Assembly: GCA_020696395.1 (NCBI GenBank)
Contig: JAEHCN010000007.1
Location: 1 to 32,747 of the forward strand
From: Thermoplasmata archaeon
GTDB taxonomy: Archaea; Thermoplasmatota; Thermoplasmata; UBA10834
Direction of reading: 5' to 3'
DNA: 32,747 nucleotides
Below the pieces are notes generated by a model. That model did not search any database and was not told the DNA's origin. It was given only the letters and a program-made list of their open reading frames with translations. Below are positions 15,837 through 22,970 of the stretch, piece by piece. Positions within the stretch are counted from its first letter, which is position 1. Each line of letters begins with the position of its first letter. Made by a program: the position numbers and the translations under genes.

Positions 15837-17062
15837 AGCGTAGGCTGGACATATCGAGCCTGAATGTCCGCGCGCTCATGTCCTACGACGCATGCATGCG
15901 TTGCGGCGAGTGCACCGAGACGTGTCCGACTGGCGGCGAGGCGCAGGATGTCGAAATCGTGACCCCGAGGGGAAAGATACTGTGCCTGCGGGAGTTCATC
16001 AGGAGGCAGTACGGGATTAAAGCGCGGCTGTTCGGGCCGAAGACGATAGCCGACGAGGACCTTAGAGAATTGTCGGAGCGCGCGTACGAGTGCACGATAT
16101 GCGGACAGTGCAAGACAGTCTGCCCCGCAGGGCTCGACACGATCGACATGTGGGAGAACATGAGGGAGTTCCTCGTTGTCAACGGTCTCGGTCCGCTGCC
16201 GGCGCACGAGCCTCTCGTGAAGAGCATCGAGAACTACGACAACCCATGGATGCAGCCTCGGACGCAACGCTCGAGATGGTCGAAGAGGCTCGGGAAGGAG
16301 GTCACCGTGGGCGACTCCTTGAACCAACCCCACGAGATACTCTACTTCGTCGGATGCACCGCGGCGTACGACCCCAACATACGCGCGATGGCCGAGAACA
16401 CCGCGCGCGTGCTCGCGCATGCGGGCGCCGATTTCGGCACGCTCGGGAACGATGAGGGTTGCTGCGGGTCCACGATGATGCGGACCGGCCTGTCGGAGGC
16501 CGCGGAGGGCATGGTGCTGAAGAACATCGAGCGGTTCGAGCAGGCGTCTCCGTCGGTGGTAGTCACGAGCTGCGCGGGGTGTTACAAGACACTCAGACAG
16601 GACTATCCAAGGTACGGCAGACTCCCCGCACCGGTCGTACATATCGCCGAGTTCGTGGGAGGCCTTATCGATTCCGGCAAGGTCTCCCCCGTCGTCCGGG
16701 TGGATAAGACTGTGTCGTTCCATGACCCGTGCCATCTCGGGAGGCACGTCGGTCTGTACGACGCACCGAGGAGGATAATCGAGTCCATCCCAGGAGCCCG
16801 CCTGGTCGAGATGGAGAGGAGCCGTGAGAACGCTCGGTGCTGCGGGGCCGGTGGCGGCGTCAAGACGGCCTTTCCCAAGCTGGCTGACGACATATCTGGG
16901 ATGAGGGTGGCTGACGCGGATGAGGTCGGATGTGAAGTCCTCACGACATCGTGCCCGTTCTGCTACCAGAGTCTGAAGTCCGCCATCGCCTCGCGCGGGT
17001 CCGAGATGGAGATGGTCGACCTTATGGAGCTGCTCTGGAGGTCGCTTCAGACTCCACGATGA
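15833..17062 (+). CDS. HdrD-like Fe-S oxidoreductase with two CCG domains
   Basis: A 409-residue cytoplasmic subunit. Two [4Fe-4S] binding motifs lie in the N-terminal ferredoxin-like part: CMRCGECTETCP (Cys21, 24, 27, 31) and CTICGQCKTVCP (Cys87, 90, 93, 97). Two complete CCG (cysteine-rich) domains follow. The first runs from YFVGCTAAY through DEGCCGST to TSCAGCYK; the second from FHDPCHLGR through RCCGAGGG to TSCPFCYQ. In HdrD these domains hold the catalytic cubane clusters that reduce heterodisulfide; relatives such as GlpC, DsrK and LutA use other substrates. With the membrane subunit it forms a minimal HdrDE/DsrMK-like pair. True CoM-S-S-CoB reduction is not proven; no methanogenesis genes are in the window. 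Its 3' end overlaps the convergent MFS gene by 16 bp. Confidence 0.88.
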   Translation: MKRRLDISSLNVRALMSYDACMRCGECTETCPTGGEAQDVEIVTPRGKILCLREFIRRQYGIKARLFGPKTIADEDLRELSERAYECTICGQCKTVCPAGLDTIDMWENMREFLVVNGLGPLPAHEPLVKSIENYDNPWMQPRTQRSRWSKRLGKEVTVGDSLNQPHEILYFVGCTAAYDPNIRAMAENTARVLAHAGADFGTLGNDEGCCGSTMMRTGLSEAAEGMVLKNIERFEQASPSVVVTSCAGCYKTLRQDYPRYGRLPAPVVHIAEFVGGLIDSGKVSPVVRVDKTVSFHDPCHLGRHVGLYDAPRRIIESIPGARLVEMERSRENARCCGAGGGVKTAFPKLADDISGMRVADADEVGCEVLTTSCPFCYQSLKSAIASRGSEMEMVDLMELLWRSLQTPR

Positions 17063-18213
17063 TGCTCCGAGACAGGCACGACCTCGCACCCCCTCCTGGC
17101 TTTCCGATCCTCAAATGCGGCGAGGCTGAGGGCCAGGAACGGTATGCACAGCAGGAAACACTCCTGCGGGGTGAAGTCGAAGTAGAGGAGCGTCATCAGT
17201 ATGGATATCGTGACGACTCTGCCGATGTTGAGGAAGAACTCCCTCCCCACGACAGAGTCGTTCTTCGCATCCTCCATCTTATCGGTGAGGATGGCGAACA
17301 GGAAGATAGGCAGGACGAAGCATGCTACCTCCAACAGGCCGTTGGTCAGCGCGAACTCCTCCACGGAGGAGGCGTAGGAGACGGCGATGACGCATGGTAT
17401 CGACGCGAGCGCGCTCACCCGCAGGAAGAACACCCTGTTCTGTATCTTGTCCGAGACCTTGCCGAGTACGATTGCCATCACCCCCGCGCACAACCCGAAT
17501 AGGGAGAACAGGGCGCCTATGGCGACCTCATCCTGCGTGAACACGTACGTCACGAGTATCAGGCCTACCCAGAACACCCCCTCGTACCCTCCTTCCCCTA
17601 GCAACGCCAGCACGTTCCTCTTGCCCAGGGCGTCTATGCGTATCCGCATGACCTGTTTCTTCGGGATGTAGTTCCTGTAGACGAACACCACGCCTATCGT
17701 CGAGGCGACAATGCCGATGCCGATGATGAACAGCAGAGAGTAGTTGGCGAAGCCGATTACCAGCCCTCCGAGGAGCGGCGCGACGAAGCCTGCAAGCGGC
17801 CATACGAAGAAGAATGCCCCGTATGTCACGCCCCTGTCGTCCTTGTCGGTCATTCTCGCCATGAGCAAGTTGACCGGGGTCCAGAAGAATGAGTAATGGA
17901 AGCCGAAGGCGACGCCGACCATTATGCCCAGGAGCCATCCTTCGTGAACGGTGAGGAACAGGGAGTACTCGATGCACAGGCAGGCCAAGCTGAACATGAT
18001 CGCGTTCCTGGGATCGAGGTGCGGCCGCCAGGACATCCAGAGGTTCGCGAGGGCCGATATGCTGAACCCGAGGACGAGGTATATCGGCCCGTACCACAAC
18101 GGCACCTCAAGTTCGTTGTACATATAGACGACATTGAACGACGCGGCAAACGTGATGCCGAAGGCGAGCATCGTCTCTATCAGCATCAGTCCGAAGAACG
18201 CGCGCCTGTCCAT
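17047..18213 (-). CDS. Major facilitator superfamily transporter
   Basis: A 388-residue integral membrane protein with about 12 hydrophobic helices in two halves, separated by the basic loop NYIPKKQVMRIRIDALGKR (residues 176-194). The start MDRRAFFGLMLIETMLAFG opens straight into helix 1. MFS-like charged loops occur after helices 2-3 (MSWRPHLDPRNA) and 8-9 (GKVSDKIQNR). No substrate-specific motif is recognised. A TATA box 30 bp upstream supports ATG 18213 as a leaderless start. It converges with the HdrD-like gene. Confidence 0.85.
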   Translation of the reverse strand: MDRRAFFGLMLIETMLAFGITFAASFNVVYMYNELEVPLWYGPIYLVLGFSISALANLWMSWRPHLDPRNAIMFSLACLCIEYSLFLTVHEGWLLGIMVGVAFGFHYSFFWTPVNLLMARMTDKDDRGVTYGAFFFVWPLAGFVAPLLGGLVIGFANYSLLFIIGIGIVASTIGVVFVYRNYIPKKQVMRIRIDALGKRNVLALLGEGGYEGVFWVGLILVTYVFTQDEVAIGALFSLFGLCAGVMAIVLGKVSDKIQNRVFFLRVSALASIPCVIAVSYASSVEEFALTNGLLEVACFVLPIFLFAILTDKMEDAKNDSVVGREFFLNIGRVVTISILMTLLYFDFTPQECFLLCIPFLALSLAAFEDRKARRGCEVVPVSEHHRGV

Positions 18214-18239
18214 CAGCCACGGGAGAATGGAAGGTTCGT

Positions 18240-18245
18240 CTTAAA
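18240..18245 (-). promoter_or_regulatory. TATA-like box of the MFS gene
   Basis: Minus-strand TTTAAG is centred 30 bp before ATG 18213. Confidence 0.55.
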
Positions 18246-18268
18246 CTTTGTTGGAGCGCACAGGCCCC

Positions 18269-18436
18269 TCACTCGCTCTTCAGGAGTTCCGATATGTCCC
18301 GCTTCTTGTGCCCGCCCGGGCCACCCCGCTCCATGCGCGCCTTCTCGATGCACTCCTCGTCGTCGCAGACGAACGTTGCGAACAGGAACCTCGTCGCGGG
18401 CTTCCCACAGATATGACACTTCTCTTCCTGTCTCAT
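18269..18436 (-). CDS. Small zinc-ribbon-like protein, 55 residues
   Basis: An ATG frame encodes MRQEEKCHICGKPATRFLFA, a middle part with FVCDDEECIEKARM, and the C-terminal GGPGGHKKRDISELLKSE. Cys7/Cys10 and Cys24/Cys29 form a plausible zinc site of the CxxC type. It lies 23 bp downstream of the membrane zinc-ribbon gene on the same strand, so it is probably the last gene of that operon. It is too short for most gene callers. No family is recognised with confidence; an RNA- or protein-binding accessory role is only a guess. Confidence 0.65.
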   Translation of the reverse strand: MRQEEKCHICGKPATRFLFATFVCDDEECIEKARMERGGPGGHKKRDISELLKSE

Positions 18437-18459
18437 CCGTCACCCCAACGCAAGACGGG

Positions 18460-19191
18460 CTATCTAAGTTTCCTGTAGCGCTGCCCAACCTTCTGGGCGA
18501 CCAGCCTTCGGCCGACTTTGGATTCTGCCAGGGCGCTGTAGAACTCCAGGTCCGCCCCGCACTCCCCGCATATCGCCTGCCTGCCTCCGACTTCGGAGTC
18601 GCAGATTGGGCACGACGCAATCGAGGTGAGTCTCGAGCGCGACCTTCTCACGCCCCACACGAGGGGTCTTCGGCTCCGGTCGCCTGATGGCTCGTCGGAG
18701 ACCATTCTGACGACGAACTCGTGGAGGTTCTCGGGCAGCTCCTGCTCCTCCTTCTCCGCGCTCAGTTCCAGGCCAGATGCGACCCTCTTCAACGATTTGG
18801 GGGCGACCCACACGAAGCTGCTGTCGGAGTTGACTCTCGCGAACTGTGCGAGGCGATGCCTGAGCCGGTTGGGCGACCCCGTTCGTGGGAGGCCGTAGAT
18901 CGCGCAGAGTATCTCGAGGTCGCCCGGGTCGTCGAAGAGTTCGAGGTCCCCCTCGGGGACCAGCTCGACATGGTACCGCTTATAGACCACATAGAAATAG
19001 ACGGACAGGGCGACGACCACGAACGGCAGTACGAAGAATTCCTCTTCCCCGCGAGCGATCAGGAGCGCTGAGACGGTCGCGAGGGCTGAAACGAAAAGGA
19101 CAGTGACCGCTTTCCAGACCTCGCCTGCACGCATGATGTCCGATGCTGGAGGTGCGAGACGGTAGAAATACCTGCGGATGTACCTGCTCAT
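18460..19191 (-). CDS. Membrane protein with SAP-like motif and C-terminal zinc ribbon
   Basis: A 243-residue protein. Two adjacent transmembrane helices (about 27-46 and 52-70) anchor it. Residues 91-118 (DLEILCAIYGLPRTGSPNRL and on) fit the helix-turn-helix pattern of a SAP motif, usually nucleic-acid binding. A C-terminal zinc ribbon has Cys194/197 (CPIC) and Cys208/211 (CGEC), then a basic tail. Its ATG overlaps the stop codon of nadC by 4 bp (ATGA), so translation is probably coupled. A longer frame to 19335 was rejected. It could tether a nucleic acid or RNase machinery to the membrane, since the operon also holds a beta-CASP nuclease, but that is inference. Confidence 0.75.
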   Translation of the reverse strand: MSRYIRRYFYRLAPPASDIMRAGEVWKAVTVLFVSALATVSALLIARGEEEFFVLPFVVVALSVYFYVVYKRYHVELVPEGDLELFDDPGDLEILCAIYGLPRTGSPNRLRHRLAQFARVNSDSSFVWVAPKSLKRVASGLELSAEKEEQELPENLHEFVVRMVSDEPSGDRSRRPLVWGVRRSRSRLTSIASCPICDSEVGGRQAICGECGADLEFYSALAESKVGRRLVAQKVGQRYRKLR

Positions 19192-20012
19192 TCCCCGATG
19201 ACCGTCATCGAGAAGTCCACCGAGCGGACCGAGTGCGTCAGCCACCCGAGCGATATGATGTCCGCGTACGAGGCGTACTGCTCGATGTTGTCTGGCCGTA
19301 TCCCGCCTGAGACCTCGATCATCACCCCGGGCCACCTTCCCTTGATGGCTTTCGCAACGCGGGCGCCGTCTGACGGATCGAGATTGTCCAGCATGATTAT
19401 GTGCGCACCCTCCTCGGCCGCGATGAGCGCGTCCTCTTCGTTCTCCACCTCGACCTCAATCTTCTTCGTGAAGCTGGCCGCCTTCGCCTTCCTGAGCGCC
19501 TCACGGACACCTCCTGCGAGGACGATGTGGTTGTCCTTGATGAGTATCGCGTCGTCGAGTCCGAACCTGTGCGGGTCGCCTCCTCCGAGATAGACCGCAC
19601 GCTTCTCGAACTCCCTGAACCCGGGGGTGGTCTTCCTGGTCGCGGCCACCTTAACATCCGGGTTCTTGCCCCGGCATGTCGCGAGAAGGTCGGCCGTCAA
19701 TGTGGCTATGCCGCTCATCCTCATGAGGAAGTTCAGGGCCAGCCGCTCGCCCGTGAGGATGGCCCTTGCAGGTCCTTTTACGACAAGGACGGCGTCTCCC
19801 TTCCCGACTCTGGTGCCCTCGGGCACGGGCAAGGTGGCCTCCGCCCCGAGCTCGGCGAAGACCCCCGCCGCTTCCTTCGCACCGGCCAGGACGCACGCCT
19901 CCTTCGCATTGACAGTCCCGACCGCCGTGCGGTCGGCTGAAAGCAGGAGCTCCGATGTGATGTCTCCGGAGCCGACGTCCTCGCGCAGGAATTCAGAGTA
20001 CTTCGTCCTCAT
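19188..20012 (-). CDS. nadC: Nicotinate-nucleotide pyrophosphorylase (quinolinate phosphoribosyltransferase)
   Basis: The enzyme makes nicotinate mononucleotide, CO2 and PPi from quinolinate and PRPP in de novo NAD synthesis. The protein has 274 residues from MRTKYSEFLREDVGSGDITS, the family's N-terminal signature. Active-site segments are ATRKTTPGFREFEKRAV, GGGDPHRFGLDDAILIKDNH, the VEVENEEDAL strand, IIMLDNL, and IEVSGGIRPDNI. Length is normal. ATG 20012 was chosen; ATG 20021 and GTG 20063 are possible in-frame upstream starts but have no ribosome binding site. It lies 53 bp after the beta-CASP gene and couples to the next gene by a 4-bp overlap. nadA and nadB are not in the window. Confidence 0.95.
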   Translation of the reverse strand: MRTKYSEFLREDVGSGDITSELLLSADRTAVGTVNAKEACVLAGAKEAAGVFAELGAEATLPVPEGTRVGKGDAVLVVKGPARAILTGERLALNFLMRMSGIATLTADLLATCRGKNPDVKVAATRKTTPGFREFEKRAVYLGGGDPHRFGLDDAILIKDNHIVLAGGVREALRKAKAASFTKKIEVEVENEEDALIAAEEGAHIIMLDNLDPSDGARVAKAIKGRWPGVMIEVSGGIRPDNIEQYASYADIISLGWLTHSVRSVDFSMTVIGE

Positions 20013-20065
20013 GACAAGCATAAACCAGAGGTGTGCGCCACCTCTTCTAGGTTTTCCCCCCACGG

Positions 20066-21301
20066 CTACAACATGAACTTCTCGCCGTTCTTGGGCAGGA
20101 GGACCTCGAACCCGTCCTCCCTGAGGTCTTCCGCCAACGCCTCCCTCTGGTCACCGTGGCAGAGGACGACCTTCTCTGGTGAGCAACCTCTGGCGAATTC
20201 AAGGAGCTGGTCGTGGTCAGCATGGGCGGAGAAATCGAACTTCTGTACCTCGCAGTTGACCTTCACGGTCACCCCATCGACGTCTATCATGCCGTCATTG
20301 AGCAGCCGTCTACCGTTACTACCCTCCACCTGGTAGCCCGTGAGAAGGATGGCGCTCTTGGGGTCGTCCTTGAGCTGGTCTAGATACCCAAGGACCGGGC
20401 CACCGTCCAGCATCCCGCTGGTCGTCACGATAACATCCGACTTGGCCGCCAGGGAGCGTCCCTGCTCGTTCCACACGAGCTTTGCCCTGTTGACCGCCTG
20501 TCGCAGCCTCTTTCCGGAGCGCACGTACTCGGGCATCGAAAGGTAGATCTTGCTCACCTTCCTGCCCATGCCGTCCACCCAGAACTCCCGCCTCAGGTCC
20601 TTGAGCAGCAGCACCATCTCCTGCGTCCTGCCGACGGCGAAGGCCGGGATGATGACCTTCCCTCCTCTCTCAAGGACTTCGTCCACCTTCTTCAGGAAGG
20701 TGTGTTCCGTTTTGGAACGGTCGGTGTGTCTCCGTCCGGAGTAAGTGGACTCCATGATCAGGTTGTCGCACTTGACCGGCTTGGCTCCTTTCACGAGACG
20801 GGTATCTACCGTGTGAATGTCGCCAGTCACGAGCGTCGTGGACTTGCCCCTCAATTCGTACATCGTCGCCCCGGGGATGTGTCCGGCCGGATGGGCCTTC
20901 AGCTGCAGCTTGCCAGCATTGGCGGTCTCGCCGAAGACGATCTCCCTGAACCTCCTCTCAGCGACCTTCACATCGCCGATGTCGTAATGTTCCGGGTAGC
21001 CTTCGGCCCGTCCCACCTTGATGCTGTCCTCCATGAGCAGAAGGGCCACCTCTCGCGAGGTGGGCGTGGCGACGACATCGACGTCGTACCTCGCGGTGAG
21101 CCACGGGATCATCCCGCAGTGGTCCAGGTGTGAGTGCGTGAGGAACATCTTATCTATCGGGGGCGAGGCCTTCGGATACTGGGGCGGTGACGTGGCCGTC
21201 ATGCCGTAGTCGAACAACATCCTGCTGCCGCCGCACTTGAGCAGGATGCCCAATCTGCCGACCTCATGTCCTCCTCCGAGGAATTCTCCTTGTATTTGCA
21301 T
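20066..21301 (-). CDS. Beta-CASP metallo-beta-lactamase ribonuclease (aCPSF2/aRNase J-like)
   Basis: A 411-residue protein. The metallo-beta-lactamase motif II is THSHLDHCG. Further metal ligands lie in HPAGHIPGA and TLVTGDIHTVDTRLV. The beta-CASP part has motif A-like MESTYSGRRH, motif B FDFSAHADHDQL and motif C VVLCHGDQREAL. No N-terminal KH domains are present, so it is not aCPSF1; it fits the shorter archaeal aCPSF2 or aRNase J group, RNA exo/endonucleases acting in RNA decay or 5' processing. ATG 21301 lies 26 bp from a TATTATAC box, so the gene is leaderless and heads a probable four-gene operon with nadC. Confidence 0.88.
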   Translation of the reverse strand: MQIQGEFLGGGHEVGRLGILLKCGGSRMLFDYGMTATSPPQYPKASPPIDKMFLTHSHLDHCGMIPWLTARYDVDVVATPTSREVALLLMEDSIKVGRAEGYPEHYDIGDVKVAERRFREIVFGETANAGKLQLKAHPAGHIPGATMYELRGKSTTLVTGDIHTVDTRLVKGAKPVKCDNLIMESTYSGRRHTDRSKTEHTFLKKVDEVLERGGKVIIPAFAVGRTQEMVLLLKDLRREFWVDGMGRKVSKIYLSMPEYVRSGKRLRQAVNRAKLVWNEQGRSLAAKSDVIVTTSGMLDGGPVLGYLDQLKDDPKSAILLTGYQVEGSNGRRLLNDGMIDVDGVTVKVNCEVQKFDFSAHADHDQLLEFARGCSPEKVVLCHGDQREALAEDLREDGFEVLLPKNGEKFML

Positions 21302-21322
21302 TGGGGGAGCCAACCGGCTCCT

Positions 21323-21330
21323 GTATAATA
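21323..21330 (-). promoter_or_regulatory. TATA box of the beta-CASP-nadC operon
   Basis: Minus-strand TATTATAC is centred about 26 bp before ATG 21301. Confidence 0.65.
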
Positions 21331-21368
21331 TGTTTACCCCCCCCTAGCTGCCAACTGGTCCGTCCGCT

Positions 21369-21791
21369 CTATCGGTCGCCGACCACCTGCACATGGACCT
21401 CCCTCGTGCGGGGCTTGTTGTCCAGCTCCATGAACACTATCTGCTGCCAAGTGCCCAGCAGGAGGCGTCCGTCCACCACAGGTACGGTCAGCGATGGACC
21501 TATCATCGACGCGCGCACGTGCGAGTGGCCGTTGCCGTCCCCCCAGCGGCGATGGTGCTCGTAGTCATCGCCCTTCGGGTAGAGCCGGTCCATGACGTCG
21601 TGGAGGTCCGAGACGAGGCCTGGCTCGTGCTCGACCGTCGTTATGGCCGCCGTCGACCCTGCCACGAATACACAGGCAAGACCCTGCCGTATCTCCGACC
21701 CCGAGACGACCTTCTGTACGCCGTCCGTGATGTCGATTATCTCGTCCCTCGCCTCCGTTCTCAGGCGGAGGCTGTCTGTTGCCGTTGTCAT
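21369..21791 (-). CDS. YjbQ (UPF0047) family protein
   Basis: A 140-residue single-domain protein. Family motifs are clear: VFVAGSTAAITTVEHEPGLV, the HHRRWGDGNGHSHVRASMIG block with clustered His residues, and a C-terminal GTWQQIVFMELDNKPRTREV. YjbQ-type proteins have been linked to thiamine phosphate synthase-like activity in some organisms, and the real role remains unsettled. ATG 21791 is favoured over TTG 21818. A TATA-like element at 21833-21838 gives a leader of about 18 nt. It diverges from the small HTH-like gene at 21957 across a perfect 20-bp palindrome. Confidence 0.9.
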   Translation of the reverse strand: MTTATDSLRLRTEARDEIIDITDGVQKVVSGSEIRQGLACVFVAGSTAAITTVEHEPGLVSDLHDVMDRLYPKGDDYEHHRRWGDGNGHSHVRASMIGPSLTVPVVDGRLLLGTWQQIVFMELDNKPRTREVHVQVVGDR

Positions 21792-21832
21792 CGTAAGAGG
21801 CTCCGGTCGTGCATCCAATCGCGCTCAAGAGG

Positions 21833-21838
21833 CATAAA
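21833..21838 (-). promoter_or_regulatory. TATA-like box of the YjbQ-family gene
   Basis: Minus-strand TTTATG, within TTGTTTATGCC, is centred 44 bp before ATG 21791, predicting a leader of about 18 nt. Confidence 0.45.
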
Positions 21839-21880
21839 CAATGCCATTCTTCGATGATTGTACTACCATAGCCCCAGGAA

Positions 21881-21900
21881 GGAATGGTACGTACCATTCC
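21881..21900. promoter_or_regulatory. Perfect 20-bp palindrome (candidate operator)
   Basis: GGAATGGTACGTACCATTCC is its own reverse complement over all 20 bases. It lies in the divergent promoter region, about 25 bp upstream of the TATA box of the small HTH-like gene and 43 bp upstream of the YjbQ TATA-like box. That suits dimeric regulator binding. Confidence 0.6.
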
Positions 21901-21924
21901 CGCCAGACGTTTGCTGGGAAACCC

Positions 21925-21932
21925 TATATATT
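21925..21932 (+). promoter_or_regulatory. TATA box of the small HTH-like gene
   Basis: TATATATT is centred 28 bp before ATG 21957, a strong leaderless promoter. Confidence 0.7.
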
Positions 21933-21956
21933 AGTTGTTGCCAATAATCCCCCGCA

Positions 21957-22331
21957 ATGAGCGTGGACAACGCCTATGTCTCGAAAAGGGTCCGAAATAA
22001 CGACAATCGAAGGGTCTGGCTAACCTCGTCCTTCAGGGTGGAGTTCATCAAGACTGGGATCGAGAAGGCTGGGAGCATAAACCGGCTCGCCCGCGAGCTG
22101 GGTTACCGGTCCAGGATCCATCCAGGATGGAGCGTGAGGCAGATTCTAGTCGGCGAGCAGCCGTTTCCGTACGAGCGCCTGCTCAAGATGACGGACTTCG
22201 TCGGCTATTCGATGGAGGAAGTGCTCAGGCACAGGACCGAGCCCGCCCGGGTCACGGTCTCGAGCACGAACGAGGCTCTGAGGGAGAACGGGCTCTGGTG
22301 CTATCACGTGGCGAGGATGCGACTGCGCTGA
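21957..22331 (+). CDS. Small HTH-like protein, candidate regulator
   Basis: A 124-residue basic protein. After a charged N-terminus, residues 33-93 form a helical domain: FIKTGIEKAGSINRLARELG, then RSRIHPGWSVRQILVGEQPF, then ERLLKMTDFVGYSMEEVLRH. The spacing resembles an XRE-like helix-turn-helix in which SINRLARELGY and WSVRQILVGEQ would be helices 2 and 3. No exact family is recognised. The C-terminal 30 residues are not domain-like. It is transcribed from a strong TATA box and sits beside a perfect palindrome, so autoregulation is plausible. DNA binding is inference; an RNA-binding role is not excluded. Confidence 0.7.
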   Translation: MSVDNAYVSKRVRNNDNRRVWLTSSFRVEFIKTGIEKAGSINRLARELGYRSRIHPGWSVRQILVGEQPFPYERLLKMTDFVGYSMEEVLRHRTEPARVTVSSTNEALRENGLWCYHVARMRLR

Positions 22332-22346
22332 TTTCCGGCCGCAGCC

Positions 22347-22407
22347 GTCGGATTGCGGGTTCTCACGGCGTTATGAATGGCCGCTCCGGCGCCATTGGCA
22401 ATCCGAC
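22347..22407. repeat. Two-level inverted repeat between the HTH-like gene and nfeD
   Basis: The outer arms GTCGGATTGC (22347-22356) and GCAATCCGAC (22398-22407) match over 10 bp. The inner arms AATGGC (22376-22381) and GCCATT (22391-22396) match over 6 bp. It starts 16 bp after the upstream stop and ends just before the nfeD TATA box. It could be a 3' end structure or an operator. Confidence 0.55.
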
Positions 22408-22412
22408 ATAAA

Positions 22413-22422
22413 CCATAAATAG
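22413..22422 (+). promoter_or_regulatory. TATA box of the nfeD-SPFH operon
   Basis: CCATAAATAG is centred about 28 bp before ATG 22445, a leaderless arrangement. Confidence 0.6.
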
Positions 22423-22444
22423 ACTCTATCCACTACTATCGAAC

Positions 22445-22927
22445 ATGGCTCTAGGTGTGGACGTCGAGATATCACTGGCACTGGCGTTCGTCGTGGTGGG
22501 CGTGCTCATGCTATTGGCGGAGCTCGCCTCTCCGGGGGCGTTCATAATAGTCCCTGCCAGCGTACTCATCGTGCTGGGAGGCGTGGGTCTGATCTACCCC
22601 GATTGGCTGTTCACGTGGTGGGCGCCACTCGCGGCGGCAGTCATACTCGTCCCCATGACCCTGGTCACGATGAAGCTCTACCAGAATCTCTCGCCTCCAG
22701 CGCCGCCGGAGACGATTGTGGCGACTACTCTGGTGGGGCAGAAGGGCGTGGTGGATTCGGATGTCCATCCTGGCAACCTGAAGGGGAAGGTCAGGATAGA
22801 CCATGACACCTGGAGCGCGACGTCCGTCTCGGATGTCATCCCGGCTGGGAAGAAGGTCTTGGTGACGGCGAGCGAGGGCGTGCACGTGACCGTCGAGGAG
22901 ATACCTGAGACCACGCCGAAGGCGTGA
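22445..22927 (+). CDS. NfeD-like membrane protein (short form)
   Basis: A 160-residue protein. Two to three transmembrane helices come first: LALAFVVVGVLMLLAELASP, then FIIVPASVLIVLGGVGLIYP, then WWAPLAAAVILVPMTLVTMK. A soluble domain (about 92-155) follows, starting TLVGQKGVVDSDVHP and fitting the OB fold of NfeD proteins. The long-form serine protease domain is absent. Short NfeD proteins typically pair with an SPFH/stomatin protein in membrane microdomains, and the next gene is one, 43 bp downstream with its own strong Shine-Dalgarno site. Confidence 0.88.
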   Translation: MALGVDVEISLALAFVVVGVLMLLAELASPGAFIIVPASVLIVLGGVGLIYPDWLFTWWAPLAAAVILVPMTLVTMKLYQNLSPPAPPETIVATTLVGQKGVVDSDVHPGNLKGKVRIDHDTWSATSVSDVIPAGKKVLVTASEGVHVTVEEIPETTPKA

Positions 22928-22952
22928 GCCAGACGACCCCGCGGTCTGAATC

Positions 22953-22960
22953 AAGGAGGA
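22953..22960 (+). promoter_or_regulatory. Strong Shine-Dalgarno site of the SPFH gene
   Basis: AAGGAGGA, followed by GGAAATAGGA, precedes ATG 22971. It marks this second operon gene as leadered, in contrast to the leaderless first gene. Confidence 0.7.
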
Positions 22961-22970
22961 GGAAATAGGA

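Noticed and set aside
22347-22407. Miniature transposon ends
   Set aside because: The 10-bp inverted repeat lacks evident target-site duplications and no second copy was seen in the window.
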